Positions 52,528-60,376 of a stretch of 64,000 nt of DNA are shown here, piece after piece. The first letter of the stretch is position 1. Each line of letters begins with the position of its first letter. Origin of the DNA: Paracnuella aquatica. Its GTDB lineage: Bacteria > Bacteroidota > Bacteroidia > Chitinophagales > Chitinophagaceae. The stretch lies in NCBI RefSeq assembly GCF_003332885.2, contig NZ_QOWJ01000005.1, positions 1-64,000 of the forward strand, given 5' to 3'. The position numbers were made by a program, and so were the translations under genes. Below the pieces are notes generated by a model that saw only the letters and a list, made by a program, of their open reading frames with translations, did no database searches and was not told the origin of the DNA.

Positions 52528-53456
52528 AATATTTTCGTTTATACATACTCGTTGGATGGCTGGCCATTGCCGCAGCGGCGCAGGCGCAGGAAGTAAAACT
52601 GTCCGCCACCGCCAGCCAGCAACGCATCCTCATCGGCGAACAATTGCAGCTTACCCTGCAGGCAACGCTGCCGGCCAACCGCACCGTCGATTGGTTTCAG
52701 CTCGATACATTCCCGCATTTTGAAATACTCTACCGCTCCGCTATCGATACGCAACGAACGGCCAACAACATTACCCTGGTGCAAAACATCCGCATCACCA
52801 GTTGGGATTCGGGGCGCTGGAGCATCCCGGCGTTGTCTTTAAAAAGGTCCAATCGTACAAAGCCTATTATGATTGGTGTGGGCTATTCGCCCATGGCCCC
52901 CGACCAGAAATACAACGAGGTAAAAGATGTGCTGGATGTGCAGCAGGGCAGCCGCACCACCTGGTATTGGTACCTGATTGGCGCTGGTTTGCTGCTGTTG
53001 CTGGTGTTCCTGCTTTTTCCCGGAAGGAAGAAAAAGCAAGCCGATGGCAAGCCTGCCGGCGAAACAGCTTACCGCGATGCACTGAAAAACCTCGATGCAT
53101 TAGAAAAGCGTGTATCATCGGCCGACAGCAAAATATTTTACACCGACCTCATCCAGGTGTTTCGCAGTTACCTGGCGCTCCGGAAAGGGTTTTATTCGCT
53201 GTCAAAAACAACGGCCGACATCAGCACACAGTTGCCCCATTGGGGCTTTGGCGGCGAACGTGCCGCACAAATTTCCGATACGCTGCAACTAAGCGATGGT
53301 GTGAAGTTTGCCCGCTTTGAAGCATCGGCCGACGACCGCAAGGCATCGTTGAAAGCAGTGCGGGAAAGCATTGTATTTATGGAAAAAAGCGCCGCTGCAG
53401 CAGGCGCAGCACGGACGGAGGCAACAAAGCCGGCCGGCCACACAACAACATCATGA
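52524..53456 (+). CDS. BatD-like membrane protein
   Basis: A 310-residue protein with a signal peptide (YILVGWLAIAAAAQAQ) and an N-terminal Ig-like periplasmic domain (ATASQQRILIGEQLQLTLQA). A transmembrane helix (WYWYLIGAGLLLLLVFLLF) follows, then a cytoplasmic helical domain (YRDALKNLDALEKRVSSADS, then FRSYLALRKGFYSLSKTTAD). This matches the BatD/DUF4381-type component usually placed between DUF58 and BatA. It is coupled on both sides by 4-base overlaps. The C-terminus is Ala/Thr-rich and probably disordered. Confidence 0.85.
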   Translation: MKYFRLYILVGWLAIAAAAQAQEVKLSATASQQRILIGEQLQLTLQATLPANRTVDWFQLDTFPHFEILYRSAIDTQRTANNITLVQNIRITSWDSGRWSIPALSLKRSNRTKPIMIGVGYSPMAPDQKYNEVKDVLDVQQGSRTTWYWYLIGAGLLLLLVFLLFPGRKKKQADGKPAGETAYRDALKNLDALEKRVSSADSKIFYTDLIQVFRSYLALRKGFYSLSKTTADISTQLPHWGFGGERAAQISDTLQLSDGVKFARFEASADDRKASLKAVRESIVFMEKSAAAAGAARTEATKPAGHTTTS

Positions 53457-54457
53457 TTTACGAGTGGTTTCAAAAAATAGAATTTGCCAACATTTGGGTG
53501 TTGCCTTTTTTAGGCGCCCTGCCGGTTATTGCCTGGCTGCGCCACCGTATGCGGCGTGGGTTACAGGCCACCATGCCGGTAAGCGCTGCGCAAATGTTTA
53601 CCGTTAAAGGCGGCAAAACTTCAATGGCCGGTTTGCCTTTTTGGCTGCTGCTCCTGTCGTTGGGTTTTGTGATACTTTCCATTGCCCGCCCGCAGGTACG
53701 CAACGTTACCAGCCGGGCCCGTGGCGAGGGCATCGACATTGTGCTGTGCATGGATGTGAGCGGCTCCATGCTCTCTGCCGACTTTTATCCCAACCGCCTC
53801 GAGGTGGCCAAGGAAATGGCCATTTCGTTTGTAGAAAACCGCCCGGTAGACCAGATCGGCCTGGTGATTTTTTCCGGTGAAAGTTTTACGCTGTATCCTG
53901 TCTCATCCGACCATACTTCGCTTATTGAACAGATCCGGGGCTTGCGCAGCGGCATGTTGCGTTATGGCACATTGATCGGCGAGGGGCTGGCCACGGCAGT
54001 GGACCGGTTATCGCAAAGCAAATCGAAAAGCCAGGTGGTGGTTTTGCTTACCGATGGTAAAGAACAGCCACCGGAGGACCGCATCATCGATCCGCTGACG
54101 GCACTCAACATTGCCCGGGCCGAAGGCGTGAAAGTGTATACCATCGGCATGATGGCCCGCGAAGGCGCCACCGTGGCCGAAAGGGGTGTGGGGAATGCCG
54201 CTGTTTCCACCGGCGGGCTTGACGAGGCTTTGCTGCGGCGTATTGCGGTGCAAACCGGCGGCGAATATTTCAGGGCAGTGGATAAAGAAAGCCTGCAAGA
54301 GGTTTATGCCCGCATCGACAAGCTCGAGAAATCAGAAGTAGAAGTGCGAACCCGCACCCGGTTCGAGGAGCAATTTCGCTGGCCCCTGGGCGCCGCCCTG
54401 CTGCTCTTGTTTTTAGCCATACTTTTGCGCTACACCTTTCTTAGAACATTTCCCTGA
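53453..54457 (+). CDS. batA: BatA-like VWA-domain membrane protein
   Basis: A 334-residue protein with N-terminal helices (FANIWVLPFLGALPVIAWL and LPFWLLLLSLGFVILSIA), a VWA domain with a complete MIDAS (D101-V-S103-G-S105 in CMDVSGSM, later Thr and LTDGKEQPPEDR), and a C-terminal helix (AALLLLFLAILLRYTFL). The family marks RPQ after the second helix and PVDQIGLVIFSG are present. It belongs to the Bacteroides aerotolerance (Bat) system, thought to act with MoxR on envelope proteins. BatB and BatC, usually next, are missing; instead the stop TGA overlaps the rsgA start by one base. Confidence 0.92.
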   Translation: MIYEWFQKIEFANIWVLPFLGALPVIAWLRHRMRRGLQATMPVSAAQMFTVKGGKTSMAGLPFWLLLLSLGFVILSIARPQVRNVTSRARGEGIDIVLCMDVSGSMLSADFYPNRLEVAKEMAISFVENRPVDQIGLVIFSGESFTLYPVSSDHTSLIEQIRGLRSGMLRYGTLIGEGLATAVDRLSQSKSKSQVVVLLTDGKEQPPEDRIIDPLTALNIARAEGVKVYTIGMMAREGATVAERGVGNAAVSTGGLDEALLRRIAVQTGGEYFRAVDKESLQEVYARIDKLEKSEVEVRTRTRFEEQFRWPLGAALLLLFLAILLRYTFLRTFP

Positions 54458-55392
54458 TGGCAAAAGGCTTAGTGTATAAATCAACCGGTAGCTGGTATGT
54501 GCTCCAGGACGAAGCAGGCAGGTTTTGGAATGCCCGCATGAAAGGAGCCTTTAAGCTCGATGGCATTACCTCTACCAACCCGCTTGCCGTGGGCGACGAA
54601 GTGGATTTTGCACTGGAAAACGAAGGCGAAAGTTCGGTGATGATCACCCGCATCCACGACCGCCGCAATTACATCAACCGGCAGTCGCCGCGGCACAAAC
54701 ACCAGCACCATATTGTTGCGGCCAATGTCGACCAGTCGCTGCTGCTGGCTACCCTTCGCGATCCGCGAACGTCCACCGGTTTTATCGACCGCTTTCTGGT
54801 GGCCAGCGAAATGTATCATGTGCCGGCGCTGGTTGTTTTTAATAAAATTGACCTCTACCGCGAAAAAGACCTGGCTTACCTCGAAGTAGTGAAGGCCGTG
54901 TATGAAGATGTTGGTTACACAGTGGTGGCCATCAGCCTGAAAACCGGTGCCGGTGTAGAAGAAGTAAATGCTTTGCTGCAGGGAAAAACGACGCTTATTT
55001 CCGGGCACAGCGGCGTGGGCAAATCTTCTTTCATCAATGCAGTAGTGCCCAATAGCACCATCAAAACCCGCGATGTGAGCGGCTGGAGCGGCAAAGGCCA
55101 GCACACCACCACCTTTGCGGAGATGTACGACCTGCCCGGTGGCGGCCGCATCATCGATACGCCGGGCATGCGGGAGTTTGGATTGGTGGAGGTGACAAGG
55201 GAAGAACTTTCAGGCTATTTTCCGGAAATGCGCCAGCGTCTGAACGATTGCCAGTTCAACAACTGCCTGCACATCAACGAGCCGGGCTGCGCCATTAAGC
55301 AAGCCGTAATTGATGGTGAAATTGACGAAGACCGTTATGTGAGTTATTACAACATCCTGGAATCGTTGCCGGAGCAGAAGTGGAAAGGGTAG
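54457..55392 (+). CDS. rsgA: Ribosome small-subunit-dependent GTPase RsgA
   Basis: A 311-residue circularly permuted GTPase acting in late 30S maturation. An OB-fold N-terminus is followed by NKIDLY (G4), then the P-loop GHSGVGKSS (G1) and DTPGMREFG (G3), in the permuted order. The zinc site is C-x-x-x-x-C-x-H-x-x-x-x-x-C (CQFNNCLHINEPGC). Its start overlaps the BatA stop by one base (TGATG), so translation is coupled to a membrane-protein operon, an unusual partner. The element at 55394 begins right after its stop. Confidence 0.97.
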   Translation: MAKGLVYKSTGSWYVLQDEAGRFWNARMKGAFKLDGITSTNPLAVGDEVDFALENEGESSVMITRIHDRRNYINRQSPRHKHQHHIVAANVDQSLLLATLRDPRTSTGFIDRFLVASEMYHVPALVVFNKIDLYREKDLAYLEVVKAVYEDVGYTVVAISLKTGAGVEEVNALLQGKTTLISGHSGVGKSSFINAVVPNSTIKTRDVSGWSGKGQHTTTFAEMYDLPGGGRIIDTPGMREFGLVEVTREELSGYFPEMRQRLNDCQFNNCLHINEPGCAIKQAVIDGEIDEDRYVSYYNILESLPEQKWKG

Positions 55393-55393
55393 G

Positions 55394-55888
55394 GAATGTC
55401 GAACAGAGGAACAAGGAACAGATGAATTTCGAAGTCGAGGGAGAACATCGAACAATGAACAAGGAATGATGAACCGCAGATCGGAATGATGAATTAGAAA
55501 TGATGAGTTATGAATTAGTGCAGTGGCTTGTGCAATGACGGATTCATTCATCCAAAAGACGGAAACTTTGGTAAAATAAAAATGTGGGCATAGCCCACAC
55601 CTGTTGGTAGCAATAAATCAAATAATGAAATCATTTTGGGCGTAGCCCAAACCTATGCTTCAAATCATTTTGCAAATAAATATTTCCTGTTTACAGGGTT
55701 GATCTATGATCAACGGGAGCATTGGAAACGATGGTAATTGGATTGCTATCAACGGGTTTGGGCTACGCCCAAAAAGATCACGCTGAAATATTTCGCCGCA
55801 CGGCAACCGAATAATTAATAATCCATAATCAATAATTCCTCATTCACCTTCTTCATTCGTCTGTTCCTTGTTCGTCTGTTCGACATTC
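55394..55888. repeat. 495-base nested palindromic element between convergent genes (class C arms)
   Basis: The outer arms 55394-55426 and 55856-55888 are complementary at 31 of 33 positions. Inside lies a perfect 20-bp inverted repeat (TTTTGGGCGTAGCCCAAACC 55634-55653 with 55755-55774). Each of its arms is also a small hairpin (TTGGGC-GTA-GCCCAA), and a third related hairpin (GTGGGCATAGCCCAC) lies at 55584-55598. The element begins 2 bases after the rsgA stop and ends at the stop of the convergent gene, filling the whole gap. No reading frame is credible inside. Confidence 0.9.
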
Positions 55889-56219
55889 ACTTCCCTTTTC
55901 CTTCCAGGTCCAGGCCAATGAGCTTGCCTTCCAGCACCGATGCCAGTTCTTCCACTGCTTTATTTTCCTGGCGTTTGGCCTGCTGTTCGCGGGTGGGAAA
56001 CAACATGATGCCATTGTAGATGCTGTACTGTAAAGTGAGCCGGTATTTACCCAAAGAAAAGTTCCAGTTGATGGCATCAAAATCATCTTCCTTATCGGTA
56101 AATGCTACCTGGAAAGAGTCGGTGAGGAGATCGGCAATCTGGTAAAAGCGGTGGAGCCCGCCCTGGGCGTCAATTACGGCTTCGGTGCGGCCCAAATCGG
56201 TTCTAAGGGTAAGGCTCAT
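55887..56219 (-). CDS. Hypothetical cytoplasmic protein
   Basis: A 110-residue protein not recognised by me. Mixed alpha/beta: MSLTLRTDLGRTEAVIDAQG, HRFYQIADLLTDSFQVAFTD, INWNFSLGKYRLTLQYSIYN, then a charged helix (FPTREQQAKRQENKAVEELA). The central strand pair is followed by a hydrophobic IMLFP, as in small domains conserved in Bacteroidota. Its stop codon lies at the edge of the class C arm. The start at 56219 is chosen because the upstream extension is not protein-like. It is near the lipoprotein gene upstream (61 bases). Confidence 0.7.
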   Translation of the reverse strand: MSLTLRTDLGRTEAVIDAQGGLHRFYQIADLLTDSFQVAFTDKEDDFDAINWNFSLGKYRLTLQYSIYNGIMLFPTREQQAKRQENKAVEELASVLEGKLIGLDLEGKGK

Positions 56220-56279
56220 GGTGCAGGTGTTTAAATGTAAAGACAACGCAACAAGCGTTATAGTTGCACCATGCAATCG

Positions 56280-56441
56280 TTATGCCTTGAACTTTTTTAC
56301 TTTTTTAGGCGGTTCGCTCAGCAGCTTTTCGGCGCCTACGTTGGTGCCGTTGGAGGGGCATCCGTATTTTGATTTAAATACGCTGCAGGATGACAGCACA
56401 AAGGCGGCAAAAGCGCCTAAAAGAAGATGCTTCAGTTTCAT
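56280..56441 (-). CDS. 53-residue lipoprotein
   Basis: MKLKHLLLGAFAAFVLSSC is a clear lipoprotein signal, followed by SVFKSKYGCPSNGTNVGAEK and a basic Lys/Pro tail. The short mature part contains a second Cys in Y-G-C-P-S-N-G-x-N-x-G-A-E-K. The function is unknown; small lipoproteins of this kind occur in the order. It is too short for most gene finders, but the signal and in-frame stop support it. Confidence 0.72.
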   Translation of the reverse strand: MKLKHLLLGAFAAFVLSSCSVFKSKYGCPSNGTNVGAEKLLSEPPKKVKKFKA

Positions 56442-56541
56442 GAATGACGGAATTTGTTTAAAGAACGGAACTTTTTTCCGAAAAATTGCGCCGCAGCCCT
56501 GTTGGCTGGTCATTAGCATAAAATGAACGGCAGTGGGTGAT

Positions 56542-57075
56542 CTATTTGCCCGCTTCATTGGCCTCCGAAAACCAGCCCGCATATTTAATGTAATTGTTGG
56601 CAATGCGGTTGATTTCGCCTTCCACTTTTTCGGGTTCGATGGTTTTTACTTTTTTGGCGGGCACGCCAGCATAGATCGAGCCGGCTTCGCAAACCGTGCC
56701 TTCCAGCACCACGGCGCCTGCTGCAATAATGGTGTTGGAATGCACCACCGCTCCATCCATCACAATGGCGCCCATGCCAATAAGCACATTGTCGTGCACG
56801 GTGCAGCCGTGCACAATGGCGTTGTGTCCAATGGAAACATTATTGCCCAGCACTGTTTGCGACCGGATATAGGTGCAATGGATCACTGCGCCGTCCTGCA
56901 CATTTACCTTATTGCCCATCCGAATGCTGTTTACATCGCCCCGCACCACGGCGTTGAACCAGACGCTGCACTGATCGCCCATTACTACATCGCCTACAAT
57001 GGTGGCGTTGGGTGCTACAAAACATGCCTCGCCCCACTGCGGGCTTTTTCCTTCAACGGGTAATATAAGTGCCAT
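56542..57075 (-). CDS. Gamma-carbonic-anhydrase-like hexapeptide-repeat protein (YrdA family)
   Basis: A 177-residue left-handed beta-helix protein: FVAPNATIVGDVVMGDQCSV, WFNAVVRGDVNSIRMGNKVN, VQDGAVIHCTY, NNVSIGHNAIVHGCTVHDNV, LIGMGAIVMDGAVV. The zinc-binding His pattern of the gamma-CA/YrdA group is visible (VIHCT, SIGHNAIVHGC). A C-terminal helix completes the family fold. Members may be carbonic anhydrases or have lost activity; the sequence alone cannot decide. The start is ATG 57075. Confidence 0.93.
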   Translation of the reverse strand: MALILPVEGKSPQWGEACFVAPNATIVGDVVMGDQCSVWFNAVVRGDVNSIRMGNKVNVQDGAVIHCTYIRSQTVLGNNVSIGHNAIVHGCTVHDNVLIGMGAIVMDGAVVHSNTIIAAGAVVLEGTVCEAGSIYAGVPAKKVKTIEPEKVEGEINRIANNYIKYAGWFSEANEAGK

Positions 57076-57108
57076 GGCGTAAAGGTAAGGAAGCGCACCG
57101 GCCACCAT

Positions 57109-57150
57109 CAATCGCAAATTGCAAATCGTAATTCGTCAATTGTGAATCGT
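57109..57150. repeat. Single degenerate class A-like arm
   Basis: AATCGCAAATTGCAAATCGT and AATTCGTCAATTGTGAATCG form a run of AATCG/TCAAT words like the class A arms, but with no complementary partner. It lies between the divergent genes at 57075 and 57207. Confidence 0.5.
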
Positions 57151-57206
57151 GTGCCGGCTTACGGCCAATGACCGACGGACCGCCAGCCCTCCCTACCTTC
57201 GCACCC

Positions 57207-58385
57207 ATGAATTTGCGGCAATTGTTTTTGCAACACGTGGCACAAACGTCTACGGCGCCACTGGCTATTGAGGTGGTAAAAGCCGAAGGCAGCACTCTTT
57301 GGGATGCCTCCAGCAAAACGTATATCGACCTGATCGGCGGCATCTCGGTGGCCAATGTAGGGCACCGCCACCCAGCCGTGGTGGAAGCCATCCGCCGCCA
57401 AACCGATGCTTACCTGCACGTGATGGTATATGGCGAGTTTGTGCAAAGTCCGCAGGTGCAGTATGCGCATAAACTGACGAAGCACCTGCCCGCTTCGCTC
57501 AACTCGGTTTATTTTACCAACTCTGGTGCCGAGGCAGTAGAAGGCGCCATGAAGCTGGCCAAGCGGGCCACTGGCCGCGCCGAAATTGTTGCCTTCAATT
57601 ATTCCTACCATGGCTCCACGCAAGGGGCGCTCAGCATTATTGGCGATGAATACTGGCGAAATGCCTACCGGCCCCTGCTGCCCGGTGTACACCATTGCCA
57701 CTACAACGATTTTGAAATGCTGCAGCAAATCGGGCCGCAAACCGCCTGTGTTATTGCCGAAACCGTGCAGGCCGAAGCCGGTGTACAGGCACCGTCAAGG
57801 GAGTGGATGCAGGCCCTGCGCCAACGCTGCACCGAAACGGGAACGCTGCTGGTGCTCGATGAAATCCAGGCCGGCTTTGGCCGTACCGGCAAACTCTGGG
57901 GGTTTGAGCATTTTGGGATTATTCCCGATATTTTGTTGTTGGGAAAAGCCCTGGGTGGAGGCTTGCCGCTGGGCGCTTTTATTGCCGACCAAAGATTGAT
58001 GAATCACCTGGCCAATAACCCGGTGCTGGGTCATATCACCACTTTTGGCGGCCACCCGCTGTGCTGCGCTGCGGGCCTGGCGGCATTTGAAGCCTTGCTT
58101 GCCGAAAATATTGTTGCCCCTGTTGCCGAAAAAGAAGCCCTGCTGCGCCGGAGACTGGTGCATCCGCAAATTAAGGCCCTGCACCTTTTTGGTTTGTGGG
58201 GCGCGGTGGAGTTCGAAGATTTTGCTACCTGTAAAAAAATCATTGATGCCGCCATTGAGCGGGGACTAATCACCGACTGGTTTCTTTTTGCATCCAATTG
58301 CCTGCGCATTTCGCCACCGCTCACAATTACGATAGCAGAACTGGAGCGGGCCTGCGCCATCATCCTGGAGTGCATCGACCTGTAG
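57207..58385 (+). CDS. Class III aminotransferase (acetylornithine/ornithine aminotransferase-like)
   Basis: A 392-residue PLP enzyme. Motifs are LWDASSKTYIDLIGGISVAN, GHRHPAVVEA, YFTNSGAEAVEGAMKLAKRA, FNYSYHGSTQGALSI, LVLDEIQAGFGRTGKLWGFE, and the PLP-Schiff-base Lys in LLGKALGGGLPLGAFI. The spacing fits the acetylornithine/succinyl-ornithine/GABA-type subgroup; the exact amino donor cannot be assigned. No arginine or proline biosynthesis genes are adjacent. ATG 57207 is preferred over 57168. Confidence 0.93.
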   Translation: MNLRQLFLQHVAQTSTAPLAIEVVKAEGSTLWDASSKTYIDLIGGISVANVGHRHPAVVEAIRRQTDAYLHVMVYGEFVQSPQVQYAHKLTKHLPASLNSVYFTNSGAEAVEGAMKLAKRATGRAEIVAFNYSYHGSTQGALSIIGDEYWRNAYRPLLPGVHHCHYNDFEMLQQIGPQTACVIAETVQAEAGVQAPSREWMQALRQRCTETGTLLVLDEIQAGFGRTGKLWGFEHFGIIPDILLLGKALGGGLPLGAFIADQRLMNHLANNPVLGHITTFGGHPLCCAAGLAAFEALLAENIVAPVAEKEALLRRRLVHPQIKALHLFGLWGAVEFEDFATCKKIIDAAIERGLITDWFLFASNCLRISPPLTITIAELERACAIILECIDL

Positions 58386-58431
58386 TTGACCCCTTGCATT
58401 TTTTGGGAAAGGCAAAAATAATTTCCATTTG

Positions 58432-58587
58432 CTTTGAAATACAAAGTACTTTTTACATAGATTTGCTCCATGAACGGATTCGCATTTTTTAGCGCCAGCT
58501 TAAGCGCTGTTTGTATCGCCCAGTATTTCGGGTAGTCACGACACTATTTTTTTTGCATCAACACTTTGAAATGCAAAGAACTTTTCA
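58432..58587 (+). promoter_or_regulatory. Two copies of a palindromic operator upstream of the creD unit
   Basis: CTTTGAAATACAAAG (58432-58446) and CTTTGAAATGCAAAG (58564-58578) are 15-base palindromes (CTTTG-5-CAAAG), each followed by a similar stretch (TACTTTTTA and AACTTTTCA). They lie 132 bases apart in the 220-base gap before the small membrane protein. The second is 28 bases before its ATG. They look like binding sites of a dimeric regulator; no regulator gene is next to them. Confidence 0.6.
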
Positions 58588-58605
58588 ATTAAAAAAACAG
58601 GCTTT

Positions 58606-58821
58606 ATGAAAAGGGCACACCACCATAACGAAGAACCGCTGACCCTGCTGCTGGAACGAAATGCCCGGATGGGCGCAGCCTTACTGGTGCTGCTAGTGAT
58701 GCTTGTCCTGCTCAACCTCCGTCCGGATCATCGCCACCAGGGCAGGCCTGCTTTAGGGCAATGGCTGGTGCTACCCATCCTGCTGGATATAGAAGACACA
58801 TCCATTCATTGGTCCGAATAA
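58606..58821 (+). CDS. Small single-helix membrane protein upstream of creD
   Basis: A 71-residue protein: a charged N-terminus (KRAHHHNEEPLTLLLERNAR), one hydrophobic helix (MGAALLVLLVMLVLLNL), a His-rich loop and a second weaker hydrophobic stretch (LGQWLVLPILLDIEDTSI). It begins directly after the second operator palindrome and precedes creD by 44 bases, so it is probably the first gene of that unit. In related operons this place is often held by a winged-helix regulator, which this is not. Function unknown. Confidence 0.7.
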   Translation: MKRAHHHNEEPLTLLLERNARMGAALLVLLVMLVLLNLRPDHRHQGRPALGQWLVLPILLDIEDTSIHWSE

Positions 58822-58865
58822 GTTATCGCAACATCTTTTCCCAAACTGCTTAATCAAACAAACAA

Positions 58866-60245
58866 ATGAACCTCCCCACCACCACCGAAAGCATTCCGCA
58901 AGACAACAGGATTTTAGTAAAAGGCGTCATCATTGGCCTGCTGGTACTGCTGTTGCTCATTCCTACTTTTTTTGTTACCGGTGTTATTGAAGAACGGGAA
59001 GACCGCCAGCGGCAAGCCGTACAGGAAGTAAGTGCCAAATGGGCTGGCCGGCAAAACCTTACCGGGCCTATGCTGGTGCTGCCTTTTATGCAAACGGTAT
59101 CCACTGATTCGTCGGGCCGCACCAAAAAAGTAAAACAGCTGGCGTATTTCCTGCCCAGCGATCTGGCTGTGGCTACCCGCATCCGGCCGCAGCAGCGGTC
59201 GCGGGGCATTTTTAAAGTAATGTTGTACGAATCGCAAAACGACCTTTCCGGCCGCTTCGATTCGCTGGATCTCGAACAGCTGAACATCAACCCCGCCGCT
59301 GTGCTGTGGCAGGAAGCTTTTGTGCAGTTTTCGCTGTCCGATCCCAAAGGACTGAACGAAGAACTGGCCATGCAATGGGGCGGCCGCTCCATCACGTTCA
59401 GCGCGGCAGGGCAGGATGCTACCGGCGGCAGCCGCATGGTGGCGCCGCTGAAGATTTCTGCTCTGTCCGATTTAAAGCAGGTCAGCTTTTCGGGCCGCAT
59501 CCACCTCAACGGCTCCGAAAGCATGTACCTCACGCCGGTAGGGCGTTCCACCACTTTCACGGTGCAGTCAGCATGGCCGCACCCCAGTTTTACGGGCGCC
59601 ATTTTGCCACAGCAAACTGCAGTCAGCGATAGTGGTTTTTCGGCTACCTGGAAAAGCATGGCGCACAAACGTTCTTTCCCGCAGCAATGGGTGGGCAATG
59701 GTTTTAGCACCGAGGTGCCCATGTCCAACCCGCAGTTGGAAGCGGTAATAGAAACCGCCGCCGGCGGCGATAGCTACAACCTGGGCCGCGATGCATTTGG
59801 CGTGGACCTGTTTATACCGGTAAACGATTACCAGAAAACCATGCGGTCGATCAAGTACGCAGTGTTGTTTATTGTGCTTACGTTCACTGCTTTCTTTTTG
59901 GTGGAAACGGCGCACAAGCGGTCGGTGCACCCATTTCAATATGCGCTGATCGGTATCGCGCTGGTGTTGTTTTTCCTGCTGCTGTTATCGTTCTCCGAAT
60001 ACATTGGGTTCAACTGGGCTTATGCCATTGCGGCCTTGGCCACGGTTTCGTTGATTGCCTGGTTTATGCGCGGCTTGCTGGGCTCAGGAAAATTGTCAAC
60101 GCTGCTCACCGTTGTTTTGGTGCTCCTGTACAGTTATGTATTCACCATTTTGCAATTGCAGGATTATTCGCTCATCCTGGGCAGCATCGGTTTGTTCCTG
60201 TCACTGGCCGTTGTAATGCGGTATTCCAGGAAGTTTCAGTGGTAA
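58866..60245 (+). CDS. creD: CreD-family inner membrane protein
   Basis: A 459-residue membrane protein. An N-terminal helix (VIIGLLVLLLLIPTFFVTGV) precedes a large periplasmic domain (IEEREDRQRQAVQEVSAKWA, SGRIHLNGSESMYLTPVGRS, FGVDLFIPVNDYQKTMRSIK). Five or six C-terminal helices follow, with the hallmark HPFQYALIGIALVLFFLLLL and LQLQDYSLILGSIGLFLSLA. CreD affects envelope integrity and beta-lactam or colicin tolerance in enterobacteria. The operator-like palindromes upstream suggest induced expression. A class A inverted repeat follows its stop. Confidence 0.93.
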   Translation: MNLPTTTESIPQDNRILVKGVIIGLLVLLLLIPTFFVTGVIEEREDRQRQAVQEVSAKWAGRQNLTGPMLVLPFMQTVSTDSSGRTKKVKQLAYFLPSDLAVATRIRPQQRSRGIFKVMLYESQNDLSGRFDSLDLEQLNINPAAVLWQEAFVQFSLSDPKGLNEELAMQWGGRSITFSAAGQDATGGSRMVAPLKISALSDLKQVSFSGRIHLNGSESMYLTPVGRSTTFTVQSAWPHPSFTGAILPQQTAVSDSGFSATWKSMAHKRSFPQQWVGNGFSTEVPMSNPQLEAVIETAAGGDSYNLGRDAFGVDLFIPVNDYQKTMRSIKYAVLFIVLTFTAFFLVETAHKRSVHPFQYALIGIALVLFFLLLLSFSEYIGFNWAYAIAALATVSLIAWFMRGLLGSGKLSTLLTVVLVLLYSYVFTILQLQDYSLILGSIGLFLSLAVVMRYSRKFQW

Positions 60246-60256
60246 AGCTGCTTAAT

Positions 60257-60373
60257 ATTTACGATTGACGATTTTTGATTGACGATTGAATACAGGAACA
60301 AGTGCACTATTTTTCGGTGCATGATTTTAACGGAAGCAACCCAATTGTACATCCAAAATCGTCAATCGTAAAT
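60257..60373. repeat. Inverted repeat filling the creD-dgkA gap (class A arms, copy 2)
   Basis: ATTTACGATTGACGATTTT (60257-60275) is exactly complementary to 60355-60373, and the pairing continues imperfectly inward. The arm sequence is the same class as at 42837-42934. It starts 12 bases after the creD stop and ends 3 bases before the dgkA ATG. Confidence 0.88.
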
Positions 60374-60376
60374 CTC

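Noticed and set aside
42837-60373. Resemblance of the word-built repeats to CRISPR arrays
   Set aside because: Units are short, variable and contiguous, with no unique spacers of constant length, and no cas genes are present.
60302-60376. N-terminal extension of the DgkA protein
   Set aside because: The extension is encoded by the class A repeat arm; the ATG at 60377 gives the normal family length.
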